From Pseudomonas sp. (GTDB taxonomy: Bacteria; Pseudomonadota; Gammaproteobacteria; Pseudomonadales; Pseudomonadaceae), in the NCBI GenBank assembly GCA_022448005.1, contig JAKUTK010000005.1, forward strand, positions 89,294-153,293: a stretch of 64,000 nt of DNA, written 5' to 3'. The position numbers and the translations under genes are program-made. The notes below the pieces were generated by a model. It saw only the letters and a program-made list of their open reading frames with translations. It was not told where the DNA came from and made no database searches. Positions 36,913-45,152 of this stretch are shown here, in pieces; position 1 is the stretch's first letter, and each line of letters begins with the position of its first letter.

Positions 36913-38322
36913 CTAACGAGCGCCGCGAAATTCATGGATTTCCGGGTACTGCTCGAAGACGTCTCGGATGTTTGCCAGGCCTGTACGCAGGCGCTGATCG
37001 CTGCACTCAGCGCCGATGCACAGGCGCATTGCTCTGGGCCTCGGGCTGCCGGGCGGAAGGAAAGGATCAGGCAGCGTCAGCGCTATACCGCGCGCGCGCA
37101 ACTCGTGCTGCAGGGCGTCGAGATCCCAGTGCTCGGGAACATCCAGCCAGGCACTGAGCGAAGCCGGATGGCTGCCGCGCAGGTAATCGCCCAGCTCGGC
37201 GGTCACCGCAGCCTGCCGAGCCGCGATCAGCTCCCGCTGCAGGCTCACCAGTTCCTCGGCGCGGCCACGCTCGATCCAGCGCGTCGCGATCTCGCCAAGC
37301 AGGGGCGCTGCCATCCAGCTGTTCACCCTGAAAATGCTCTCGGTGCGCAACGCCAACCGCCGAGGCATCGCCAGGTAGCCGAGGCGCAAGCCTGTCAGTA
37401 CGGACTTGGTCAGACTGGTGCAATAAAAGGCCAGCTCCGGCAGATAGTGGCTCAGCGGTGGCGCCGGCCGTTCGTTACCGAGCAAGGGGCCGTACACATC
37501 GTCTTCGATCACGTAGACACCGTAACGACGCGCGATCTCGGCAATTTCTCGCCGACGGCTGTCTGGCATCAGGCTGCTGGTGGGGTTGTTCAGATTCGGC
37601 GTGCAGACCAACGCGGTGACCCGTTCGTTGGCACAAATGTCTTCGAAATGCTCCGGATCGAGGCCGTCGCGGTCAGCCTCTACGCCCTGAAGCTTAAAGC
37701 CCAACACCTGCGCGGTACCGATCACGCCGTGATCCGTACAGTTTTCACAGAGCACCAGGTCATCGGGGCCGGCCAACGAGGCAAGGGCAAGAAAGATCGC
37801 CTGGGAAGCGCCATTGGTCAGCAGCAGATCCTGTGGTTCAACACACAGGCCCAGGCCGGCGAGCCACTGCACCCCGGCTTCACGGTGATGTTCAAAGCCG
37901 GCAATCGGCCGGCAGGCATGAATCCATGGCTGTTCGTGCTCGGCAGCCAGTTCTGCGCAAGCCTGCCGCCAGTAGCGGTCATGGCGCTCGTTGCGAACGA
38001 TGCGCGCCGTGGAGAAGTCGAGCAGCGAATGTTCGCCGCGGTCGAGCATGGAGGTGGCGACCCGCTCACTGATACGCCGACTGACAAAGCTGCCGCGTCC
38101 GACCTCGCAGCGCACCCAGCCCTGGCGCTCCAGTTCCTTGTAGGCGTTGGTCACCGTCTGCACGCTAATGTCCAGCTGCTCGGCCAGCAGCCGTTGCGTT
38201 GGGAGTCGTTGGCCATCCTCCAGCTCACCCCGCTCGATATCGGTCGCGATGGCTGTGACCAGCAGCTTGTACTTCGATCCGCCGCCATGCGCGGCGAGCA
38301 AGGCGTCTTTCCAGTTGTGCAT
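36913..38322 (-). CDS. MocR-type transcriptional regulator (GntR + aminotransferase fold)
   Basis: 469 residues from the ATG at 38322 (GGAGGTGG upstream). An N-terminal GntR winged helix (about 15-80; DGQRLPTQRLLAEQLDISV) is joined to a fold-type I aminotransferase domain with the PLP-binding K306 in SLTKSVLTGLRLGY and TPNLNNPTS near 241-249. MocR regulators bind a PLP-adduct ligand and direct-repeat DNA. It reads away from ehuBCDA, an arrangement like that of EnuR, which controls ectoine genes in other bacteria. That link is inference. Not an enzyme in all likelihood. Confidence 0.85.
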   Translation of the reverse strand: MHNWKDALLAAHGGGSKYKLLVTAIATDIERGELEDGQRLPTQRLLAEQLDISVQTVTNAYKELERQGWVRCEVGRGSFVSRRISERVATSMLDRGEHSLLDFSTARIVRNERHDRYWRQACAELAAEHEQPWIHACRPIAGFEHHREAGVQWLAGLGLCVEPQDLLLTNGASQAIFLALASLAGPDDLVLCENCTDHGVIGTAQVLGFKLQGVEADRDGLDPEHFEDICANERVTALVCTPNLNNPTSSLMPDSRRREIAEIARRYGVYVIEDDVYGPLLGNERPAPPLSHYLPELAFYCTSLTKSVLTGLRLGYLAMPRRLALRTESIFRVNSWMAAPLLGEIATRWIERGRAEELVSLQRELIAARQAAVTAELGDYLRGSHPASLSAWLDVPEHWDLDALQHELRARGIALTLPDPFLPPGSPRPRAMRLCIGAECSDQRLRTGLANIRDVFEQYPEIHEFRGAR

Positions 38323-38360
38323 GACGTTCCACCTCCGTCGAGCCAACAGGATCGGCTGAA

Positions 38361-38391
38361 GGGCAATGTCATGCAATTGTCCTAGTGCAAT
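38361..38391. promoter_or_regulatory. Possible MocR operator: three GCAAT repeats
   Basis: GCAAT occurs at 38363, 38373 and 38387 (spacings 10 and 14), the last two within TGCAAT. MocR proteins often bind direct repeats in the gap between their own gene and the target. Position (just upstream of the MocR start, 178 bases before ehuB) and pattern fit, but the repeats are short. Confidence 0.35.
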
Positions 38392-38568
38392 CCCATGAGG
38401 AAAACCGCTTTTGTATGCTCAGGCAGCGAAACGCGGCGCACCCTCTGGCAGAAGAAGGGGTCGAAAGCCGCGTTGAGGCAGGGAATGCCCTGTCCTGATG
38501 CTCTTGAAGCTGCCCTCTGAACTGCAGGTCTCGGCCCGCGAACGATAAAAAGCACAGGAGAATTCACG

Positions 38569-39423
38569 ATGAATCGCGCACGTCCTTTCCGTTTCGGCAA
38601 ACTTTTGCTGGCCTCCGCCGTAGTGACCGGCCTATCCATCGGTGGCCTGGCCCAGGCCGATACTCTCGGCGACATCAAAGCCAAGAGCAGCGTCCGTATC
38701 GGCTACGCCAACGAGACCCCCTTCGCCTACACCGACACTGACGGCAGCGTCACCGGCGAATCCCCTGAGATCGTCGAGAAGATTTTCCAGGCAATGGGCG
38801 TCGAAACCATCAAACCCGTGCTTACGGAATGGGGCTCCCTGATCCCTGGGCTGCGCGCAAGCCGTTTCGACCTGATCGCGGCCGGCATGTACATCACACC
38901 CGAGCGCTGCAAGCAGGTGTTGTTTACCGATCCGCACTACCAGTTGCAGGACACCCTGTTGGTCAAGGCCGGTAACCCCAAGCAGTTGCAGAGCTACGAA
39001 GACATCGCCAAGGATGAGTCGATCAAGCTGGCCATCATGTCCGGCACCGTCAATCTCAATTACGCCCGCAAGGCCGGCATCAAGGATTCGCAGATCGTTC
39101 AGGTGCCTGACACCACCTCACAACTGCAGGCCGTGCGCACCGGCCGCGCCGATGCAGCCGTGGGTACTCAGCTGACCATGCGTGGCCTGGCCGAGAAGGC
39201 AGGGGATCAGGTCGAAGCCACCGACAACTTCAAGGACGATCCGGCCAACACCGGTTATGGCGCCCTGGCGTTCCGCCCGGAAGACAAGGCGCTGCGTGAT
39301 GCAGTCAACGCCGAACTGAAGAAATGGCTCGGCAGCGAAGAGCACCTTAAGACCGTCGAGCCCTTCGGCTTCGACCGCTCGAACATCACCGACAAGACCG
39401 CCGAAGAGTTGTGTAGCGCCTGA
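38569..39423 (+). CDS. ehuB: Ectoine/hydroxyectoine ABC transporter substrate-binding protein
   Basis: 284 residues. A signal peptide at about 1-30 (LLLASAVVTGLSIGGLAQA) directs it to the periplasm. SBP_bac_3 fold with SVRIGYANETPFAYTDTDG (about 41-59), which resembles EhuB of Sinorhizobium, whose aromatic pocket binds ectoine and hydroxyectoine. AGGAG lies just before the start. It is first of four transporter genes. P. stutzeri uses ectoines as osmoprotectants. The ligand is inferred from family and could be another zwitterion. Confidence 0.82.
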   Translation: MNRARPFRFGKLLLASAVVTGLSIGGLAQADTLGDIKAKSSVRIGYANETPFAYTDTDGSVTGESPEIVEKIFQAMGVETIKPVLTEWGSLIPGLRASRFDLIAAGMYITPERCKQVLFTDPHYQLQDTLLVKAGNPKQLQSYEDIAKDESIKLAIMSGTVNLNYARKAGIKDSQIVQVPDTTSQLQAVRTGRADAAVGTQLTMRGLAEKAGDQVEATDNFKDDPANTGYGALAFRPEDKALRDAVNAELKKWLGSEEHLKTVEPFGFDRSNITDKTAEELCSA

Positions 39424-39432
39424 TCAATGGAG

Positions 39433-39461
39433 CCGGTACGGCAGCCTGGCTGCCGCACCGG
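39433..39461 (+). terminator. Hairpin after ehuB (attenuator-like)
   Basis: CCGGT-A-CGGCAG, a 4-base loop and CTGCCG-C-ACCGG form a 12-bp stem 10 bases after the ehuB stop. A short pyrimidine run follows. Such stems often make the binding protein more abundant than the permeases. The remaining part of the 248-base gap to ehuC contains no gene I can support. Confidence 0.55.
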
Positions 39462-39671
39462 ACTTTCCTCTGTGAATAGCCTTTTCATTGCTCCGCCACC
39501 TGCTCCCGACCCTGTCGCACCCATGCGATATGGCCACTCCCGGCTGGCTGCTGCCCTTTGCCCGTTGCTGGACGCTGGCAGGCAAGACTGTCACCGCTCT
39601 CACGCAGCCAAGCTTCGCGAGCCGCTTGTCTTCTCAGCGGCTACTGCCGCGCCGGCCACTGGAAATCCAAG

Positions 39672-40331
39672 ATGACCGAACTCCTCCCCCTCCTGCTGCA
39701 AGGGGCCTGGGTGACCGTACAGATCACCTTTTTCGGCTCCCTGCTGGCAATTGTCGCCGCGCTGATCGGCGCTCTGGGTCGACTGTCGCCAATCAAGCCG
39801 CTGCGCTGGCTGGCCATCGTCTACATCGAAGTCTTCCGCGGCAGTTCGCTGCTTGTGCAGCTGTTCTGGCTGTACTTTGTCCTGCCGATGCCGCCGTTCA
39901 ATATCGCCATGAGCGCGTTCAATGTTGCCGTGATCGGACTCGGTCTGAACATCGGCTCCTATGGTGCCGAGGTACTGCGTGGCGCCATTCGCTCGGTGCA
40001 CGAAGGTCAGTACGAGGCCTGCCAGGCGCTGAACATGACCGCCGGCCAGCGCCTGCGTCGGGTCATCCTTCCGCAGGCGTTGCTGGCCGCTATCCCGCCC
40101 GGCACCAACCTGCTGATCGAACTGCTGAAAAACACCTCGCTGGTGTCCCTGATCACCCTGTCCGATCTGGCCTTCCGGGCTCGCCAGCTTGATCAGGCCA
40201 CCCTGATGACACTGGAAATCTTCGGCCTGGCACTGGTGATGTACTTCGTGCTCGCACAGATCATCAACTTTTCCATGCGCACCCTTGAGCGGCGACTGGC
40301 GCGCGGCCGCATGCGAGGAGGCATGTCATGA
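39672..40331 (+). CDS. ehuC: Ectoine ABC transporter permease
   Basis: 219 residues from the ATG at 39672. The open frame runs 38 codons further but that part is not permease-like. HisM/GlnP-type permease with about five membrane helices and the EAA loop YEACQALNMTAGQRLRRVILPQAL (about 115-138), the contact with the ATPase. With ehuD it forms the inner-membrane pore. Its stop overlaps the ehuD start by four bases (ATGA), showing coupled translation. Confidence 0.85.
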   Translation: MTELLPLLLQGAWVTVQITFFGSLLAIVAALIGALGRLSPIKPLRWLAIVYIEVFRGSSLLVQLFWLYFVLPMPPFNIAMSAFNVAVIGLGLNIGSYGAEVLRGAIRSVHEGQYEACQALNMTAGQRLRRVILPQALLAAIPPGTNLLIELLKNTSLVSLITLSDLAFRARQLDQATLMTLEIFGLALVMYFVLAQIINFSMRTLERRLARGRMRGGMS

Positions 40332-40987
40332 ATTTCTTCGATTGGGAATTTGCCTGGGAGATTCTGCCCAGGTTGCTTGATGCCTCACTGAAAACCATCG
40401 GCATCACCATCGCCGGGTTTTCCATCGCCATCGTGCTGGGGCTGTTCCTGGCAGTAGGGCGTCGCAGCCGCCATCGCTGGTTGTCCTGGCCAATGACAGG
40501 TCTGATCGAGTTCGTCCGCAGCACACCGCTGCTGATTCAGGTGTATTTCCTGTTTTTCGTCCTGCCCAACTACGGTTTCAACCTGTCCGCACTGCAGGCG
40601 GGCATCTTTGGTATCGCGCTGCACTACGCCTGCTACACCGCCGAGGTCTACCGCGCCGGGCTCGATGCGGTGCCGCGTGCGCAATGGGAGGCAGTCACCG
40701 CACTTAACATGAAGCCGCTCAACGCCTACCGCAAGGTAATCCTGCCGCAAGCGTTGCGACCGATTCTCCCGGCGCTGGGTAACTACATGATTTCGATGCT
40801 CAAGGACACGCCCGTGCTTTCCGCCATCACGGTGGTGGAGATCATGCAGCGGGCCAAGAACATCGGCTCGGAACACTTCCGTTACCTTGAACCGATCACC
40901 ATGGTCGGCCTGTTCTTCCTCATTCTCAGTCTCGGCCTTGCCTGGTTCGTACGCCGACTGGAAAACCGTATGGAGCTTGCGCGATGA
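40328..40987 (+). CDS. ehuD: Ectoine ABC transporter permease
   Basis: 219 residues, second permease of the pair. About five helices and an EAA loop (WEAVTALNMKPLNAYRKVILPQALR, about 118-142). Preceded by GAGGAG, and overlapping ehuC and ehuA by four bases on each side. Shares obvious similarity with ehuC, as is normal in heterodimeric polar amino-acid-type transporters. Confidence 0.86.
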   Translation: MNFFDWEFAWEILPRLLDASLKTIGITIAGFSIAIVLGLFLAVGRRSRHRWLSWPMTGLIEFVRSTPLLIQVYFLFFVLPNYGFNLSALQAGIFGIALHYACYTAEVYRAGLDAVPRAQWEAVTALNMKPLNAYRKVILPQALRPILPALGNYMISMLKDTPVLSAITVVEIMQRAKNIGSEHFRYLEPITMVGLFFLILSLGLAWFVRRLENRMELAR

Positions 40988-41817
40988 ACGTATCGATGCC
41001 TGCCGGCGACACACAGAACTCAGCCGGCACCGCCAACGAGCCGGAGCTGATGGTGCAGTTTCGCGATGTGAGCAAACACTTCGGCGATCTGACCGTGCTC
41101 AATCATCTCGACCTTGATGTACGAACCGGAGAGAAGGTCGCCATCATCGGCCCCAGTGGATCCGGTAAGTCCACGCTTTTACGGGCGCTGATGACCCTGG
41201 AAGATATCGACGAAGGCGTGATCATGGTCGATGACGAACCGCTGACCCACATGCCGGATGCCCAAGGCAATCTGGTGCGCGCCAATGCACGGCACCTGCG
41301 GCGCGTCCGCGGCAAGGTGGGCATGGTGTTCCAGAGCTTCAATCTGTTCCCGCACATGAGCACCCGGCAGAACGTGATGGAAGCACCGGTGCAGGTGCTA
41401 GGACTGTCAAAAAAGGAAGCCCGCGAGCGTGCCGAAGAGCTGCTGGCCATGGTCGGTCTGGAAGACAAACTCGACCATTACCCCTCGCAACTGTCAGGTG
41501 GTCAGCAACAGCGCGTAGCCATTGCCCGAGCCTTGGCGATGCGGCCCAAGGTCATGCTGTTCGACGAAGTGACCTCTGCGCTGGATCCGGAACTCTGCGG
41601 CGAAGTTCTCAACGTCATCCGGCGTCTGGGTGATGCGCACAGCCTGACTATGCTGATGGTCACTCACCAGATGGGTTTCGCGCGGGAATTCGCCGACCGT
41701 GTATGCTTCTTCAACGAGGGCCGGATCCACGAACAGGGCACCCCGGACGAGCTGTTCGGCAATCCCCAGGAGACGCGCACGCAGGAATTTCTCAGCGCAG
41801 TCACCCAGGCGAGCTAG
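40984..41817 (+). CDS. ehuA: Ectoine ABC transporter ATP-binding subunit
   Basis: 277 residues. Complete ABC motors: Walker A GPSGSGKST (about 58-66), Q-loop in MVFQSFNLFPHM, signature LSGGQQQRVAIARAL, Walker B VMLFDEVTSALDPE, and the switch His in MLMVTHQMGFA. About 25 extra residues at the start precede the ABC fold. It energises uptake through EhuCD. The last gene of the operon. No ectoine catabolism genes (eut) are in the window, so import may be used for osmoprotection. Confidence 0.87.
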   Translation: MNVSMPAGDTQNSAGTANEPELMVQFRDVSKHFGDLTVLNHLDLDVRTGEKVAIIGPSGSGKSTLLRALMTLEDIDEGVIMVDDEPLTHMPDAQGNLVRANARHLRRVRGKVGMVFQSFNLFPHMSTRQNVMEAPVQVLGLSKKEARERAEELLAMVGLEDKLDHYPSQLSGGQQQRVAIARALAMRPKVMLFDEVTSALDPELCGEVLNVIRRLGDAHSLTMLMVTHQMGFAREFADRVCFFNEGRIHEQGTPDELFGNPQETRTQEFLSAVTQAS

Positions 41818-41882
41818 GCTGGTGGTGCGAGTACGCCACTGCTTCGGCGGCTACCGCAGGTTTGAATTTCCAGGGGAGTGCG

Positions 41883-42200
41883 ATGATCGAATCACTGCAG
41901 AAGATGCTGGCCAAGGGCATGGACAACCCCATGCTGCGCTTCGGGCTGGGCAAGGGCTATCTGGACGCTGGTGACGCTGCAGAAGCCGCGATTCACCTGC
42001 AACGCAGCGTCGAACAGGATCCGAACTACTCTGCCGCCTGGAAACTGCTCGGCAAGGCACGACAGGCCAGTGGAGATCTAGACGGCGCGAGGCGCGCCTG
42101 GGAACAAGGCCTGCTCGCGGCGCAAGCGCATGGCGACAAGCAGGCCGAGAAAGAAATGAACGTGTTTCTTCGCAAACTCAACAAACCGGCCGGCAGCTAG
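41883..42200 (+). CDS. TPR-repeat protein, 105 aa
   Basis: Starts at the ATG at 41883 after GGGAGTGCG. Two to three tetratricopeptide units are visible: PMLRFGLGKGYLDAGDAAEAAIHLQRSVEQDPN, broken as PMLRFGLGKGYLDAG and AAIHLQRSVEQDPN, then SAAWKLLGKARQASGDLDGA. TPRs mediate protein contacts. No signal peptide, so cytoplasmic. Relatives lie near trkA and the PilZ gene in other pseudomonads, from memory. Partner unknown. Confidence 0.8.
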   Translation: MIESLQKMLAKGMDNPMLRFGLGKGYLDAGDAAEAAIHLQRSVEQDPNYSAAWKLLGKARQASGDLDGARRAWEQGLLAAQAHGDKQAEKEMNVFLRKLNKPAGS

Positions 42201-42233
42201 CGCCAGCCGCTCGAGCCTGGGCGGGCGGCTGAA

Positions 42234-42509
42234 TCAGTCTTCTTGCTGGACGAAGCGCAGCCCAACACCTTCGGCATCGACCCGCATCACTTCCATTTGC
42301 AGCACCGGCGCGGGAATCGGGAGATCCTGAACCTGCCCGCTGACCGTCATGCCCGGCTGCAGCTCGGTCAGCTGCGGGTGTTTGACATACACGCCGCCAT
42401 CGGAGAGATCGCGGGTGTGCGCGAACACTTCGCCAAATGACTCATGGGTGATGCGGATGCGGCACTTCATCGGTGCGCGTGGATGCTGTCGCTGATTCGG
42501 GTTGCTCAT
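42234..42509 (-). CDS. Small PilZ-domain protein
   Basis: 91 residues, a single PilZ fold. The c-di-GMP-binding motifs are present: RQHPR (R7 and R11, the RxxxR part) and DLSDGG (about 35-40, the D/NxSxxG part). Such small proteins sense c-di-GMP and act on other proteins. Convergent with the TPR gene; lpxL lies upstream on the same strand, 28 bases away. The window also carries an EAL phosphodiesterase, but no direct link is implied. Confidence 0.88.
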   Translation of the reverse strand: MSNPNQRQHPRAPMKCRIRITHESFGEVFAHTRDLSDGGVYVKHPQLTELQPGMTVSGQVQDLPIPAPVLQMEVMRVDAEGVGLRFVQQED

Positions 42510-42537
42510 TGAAGTCCCTTTGCTGGATGAGCTGTCG

Positions 42538-43425
42538 TTAATACCAGCGTTTTTCGCCGGCGGGTCGCTTTTTGAAGCGCTTCATGGTCCACATGTACTG
42601 GCTCGGCCAGTTACGCACATAGCGCTCGATGACGCCGCTCATGGCCGCCACCGCGACCTCGACATCCTCGTCGTACATGGCAGGCGGCGCCGCCTCGAGG
42701 ATCACCTTGTAGCCCGAACCGTCATCCAAGCGCAACGCATGAAGAAACACGCCCACAGCCTTGCCGCCCGTGAGCATGCCGGGCACGAACTTGCTCGTCA
42801 GCGCTTGCGTGCCGAGGAACGGCACGAACACGCCAGCGCCTTCGCTGGGTTCCGGATCCGCCGGGATACCCACGGCGCCGCCCTTACGGACTTCCTTGAT
42901 GACACTGATGATGCCTTCGCGAGTCGAGGGTGCGACCTTGTTGCCCAGCTGGACACGCTGGCGTTGCAGAAGATCATCGACCGCCTTGAGCTTTGGTGGG
43001 CGATAAAAAATGATCGGTTTGCACTGTGCGCAGTAGAAGTGATTGAGCACTTCCCAGTTGCCGAGATGACTGGTGATGCCCACCACACCCTTGCCTGAAG
43101 CCAGCGCCTGCTCCAGGACCTCAAGGCCCTGGACTTCCTTGACCAGACGCAGCGTCTTGTCTGCTGGCCAGATCCAGGCGCAGGCACTCTCAGTAAAAGC
43201 CATGCCGATCTGCTGCAGGCTTTGTCCGAGCAAGCGCTCCCGTTCGGCAGCCTGGAGTTCTGGAAAGCAGTTGGAAAGATTGATCCGAGCGACTTCGCGA
43301 GAGCGGTTGGGTAGCTTCCACATTAACCAGCCAATGAAGCGACCCGACCCCTGAACCGCGCGCCAGGGGAGTAGGGCGAACAGGCGCAGAAAGCCGACCA
43401 CCAGCGCACCTTTGAGCTTGTCCAA
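42538..43425 (-). CDS. lpxL: Lipid A lauroyl/myristoyl acyltransferase, LpxL/HtrB family
   Basis: 295 residues from a TTG at 43425 with GGGAG six bases before it (an earlier TTG exists without a site). Late acyltransferase of lipid A, an inner-membrane enzyme with an N-terminal helix (about 8-25, ALVVGFLRLFALL). The catalytic motif HLGNWE (HX4E) lies near residue 120. The substrate-side motif PADPEPSEGAGVFVPFLG and a C-terminal MWTMKRFKKRP are normal. In PAO1 an HtrB homologue occupies this position next to tag. Which acyl chain it moves is not told by sequence. Confidence 0.85.
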   Translation of the reverse strand: MDKLKGALVVGFLRLFALLPWRAVQGSGRFIGWLMWKLPNRSREVARINLSNCFPELQAAERERLLGQSLQQIGMAFTESACAWIWPADKTLRLVKEVQGLEVLEQALASGKGVVGITSHLGNWEVLNHFYCAQCKPIIFYRPPKLKAVDDLLQRQRVQLGNKVAPSTREGIISVIKEVRKGGAVGIPADPEPSEGAGVFVPFLGTQALTSKFVPGMLTGGKAVGVFLHALRLDDGSGYKVILEAAPPAMYDEDVEVAVAAMSGVIERYVRNWPSQYMWTMKRFKKRPAGEKRWY

Positions 43426-43497
43426 GGATCTCTCCCGAAAAATCAAAGACGCTAGTGTAACTGCTTCGTGCCGTTGGCAACTCCTGAAGCCGTCACG

Positions 43498-44064
43498 TCA
43501 GGCGTTGCTCGCGGTTGTTGCCAGTGCCGGGTATTGATCGCAGTCCGTGGTGTGGTCCATGACCATGCCGCACGCCTGCATAAAGGCGTAACAGATGGTC
43601 GGCCCGACAAAGCTGAACCCGGCCTTCTTCAATGCACGGCTCATCGCCTCCGCTTCGGCGGTTACTGCCGGAACCTGGCTGATCGAGTCGAAATGGTTGA
43701 TCTTCGGTTCGCCACCCACAAAGGACCACAACCAACCGGCCGGATCTTCCAGCTCGAGCCAGCGCTGCGCATTGCACCGTGCGGCTTCCAGTTTTCGACG
43801 GTTGCGGATGATGCCGGCGTCGAGCATGCGTTCGTCGATTTCGGCATCGGTCATCTGTGCCAGACGCTTTGGATCGAAGCCGAACAGCACTTGGCGATAG
43901 CGCTCTCGCTTGCGTAATACCGTGATCCAGGACAGCCCTGCCTGTGCACCTTCGAGGATGAGAAATTCGAAGAGGACCTGGGGATCACGGGAAGGCACGC
44001 CCCACTCGCGGTCGTGGTATTCGATGTACAAAGGGTCGTCATTGCACCAGGCGCAACGCGGCAT
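43498..44064 (-). CDS. tag: DNA-3-methyladenine glycosylase I
   Basis: 188 residues from the ATG at 44064. Removes 3-methyladenine from alkylated DNA. Zinc ligands of the TAG family appear in CAWCNDD (4-10), in the first His (YHDREWG, about 17-23) and in HTTDC near the C-terminus. The [20 protein letters not shown] stretch (about 34-53) and [19 protein letters not shown] near 150 are family hallmarks. It is divergent from glyQ, as in other pseudomonads. Confidence 0.93.
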   Translation of the reverse strand: MPRCAWCNDDPLYIEYHDREWGVPSRDPQVLFEFLILEGAQAGLSWITVLRKRERYRQVLFGFDPKRLAQMTDAEIDERMLDAGIIRNRRKLEAARCNAQRWLELEDPAGWLWSFVGGEPKINHFDSISQVPAVTAEAEAMSRALKKAGFSFVGPTICYAFMQACGMVMDHTTDCDQYPALATTASNA

Positions 44065-44204
44065 GTTTTCAAGTCCTTGAACGAGGCGAATGGCAGATCG
44101 GAAAATGGGAGTGGCGATACGCCGTAGAGCACCCGTCGCCACGGGTTCGAGCCGTTATCGGGTATACTCCGAGGCTTTCTGTCGAAGCCAGCACAGGTGA
44201 AATT

Positions 44205-45152
44205 TTGACTCAGCCTACGCCTGCCGTGCGCACCTTCCAAGACCTGATCCTTGCCCTGCAAAACTACTGGGCAGAGCAGGGGTGTGTCGTTCTGCAACCC
44301 TATGACATGGAAGTCGGCGCCGGTACCTTTCATACCGCCACCTTCCTGCGCGCGATCGGTCCCGAGACCTGGAACGCTGCCTATGTGCAGCCTTCGCGCC
44401 GGCCCACCGACGGCCGCTATGGCGAAAACCCGAACCGCCTGCAGCATTACTACCAGTTCCAGGTGGTCCTCAAGCCGAACCCGGAGAACTTCCAGGAGTT
44501 GTACCTCGGTTCGCTCAAGGCCATCGGGGTCGACCCGCTGGTCCACGATATTCGCTTCGTCGAAGACAACTGGGAATCCCCGACATTGGGCGCCTGGGGT
44601 CTGGGCTGGGAGATATGGCTCAACGGCATGGAAGTCACTCAGTTCACCTACTTCCAGCAAGTAGGCGGCATCGAGTGCTATCCGGTGACCGGCGAGATTA
44701 CCTACGGCCTCGAGCGACTGGCCATGTACCTGCAAGGCGTTGATTCGGTTTATGACCTGATCTGGACGGACGGCCCGTTTGGCACCGTCACCTACGGCGA
44801 TGTGTTTCATCAGAACGAGGTGGAGCAGTCCACCTACAACTTCGAACACGCCAATGTGGAAAAGCTGTTCGAACTCTTCGACTTCTACGAATCGGAAGCC
44901 AACCGGTTGATCGAACTGGAGCTGCCGTTACCCACCTATGAAATGGTGCTTAAGGCCTCTCACACCTTCAACCTGCTGGATGCCCGCCGGGCAATCTCGG
45001 TCACCGCACGGCAGCAGTACATACTGCGTGTGCGGGCGCTGGCTCGCTCGGTCGCGCAGAGCTATTTGCAGGCGCGCGCCAAACTCGGCTTTCCCATGGC
45101 CACCCCGGACCTGCGTGACGAAGTACTGGCCAAGTTGGAGGCAGCAGAATGA
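44205..45152 (+). CDS. glyQ: Glycyl-tRNA synthetase alpha subunit
   Basis: 315 residues from a TTG at 44205-44207 (AGGTGA five bases upstream), giving [14 protein letters not shown]; no ATG fits. A class II core that charges tRNA-Gly together with GlyS. Recognisable blocks: [80 protein letters not shown] at 44163-44168 may be the -10 box. The glyS start overlaps its stop by four bases. Confidence 0.95.
   Translation: MTQPTPAVRTFQDLILALQNYWAEQGCVVLQPYDMEVGAGTFHTATFLRAIGPETWNAAYVQPSRRPTDGRYGENPNRLQHYYQFQVVLKPNPENFQELYLGSLKAIGVDPLVHDIRFVEDNWESPTLGAWGLGWEIWLNGMEVTQFTYFQQVGGIECYPVTGEITYGLERLAMYLQGVDSVYDLIWTDGPFGTVTYGDVFHQNEVEQSTYNFEHANVEKLFELFDFYESEANRLIELELPLPTYEMVLKASHTFNLLDARRAISVTARQQYILRVRALARSVAQSYLQARAKLGFPMATPDLRDEVLAKLEAAE

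Noticed and set aside
36934..38385. 483-codon plus-strand frame opposite the MocR gene
   Set aside because: Antisense shadow. The MocR gene has a winged helix and PLP lysine in the other frame.
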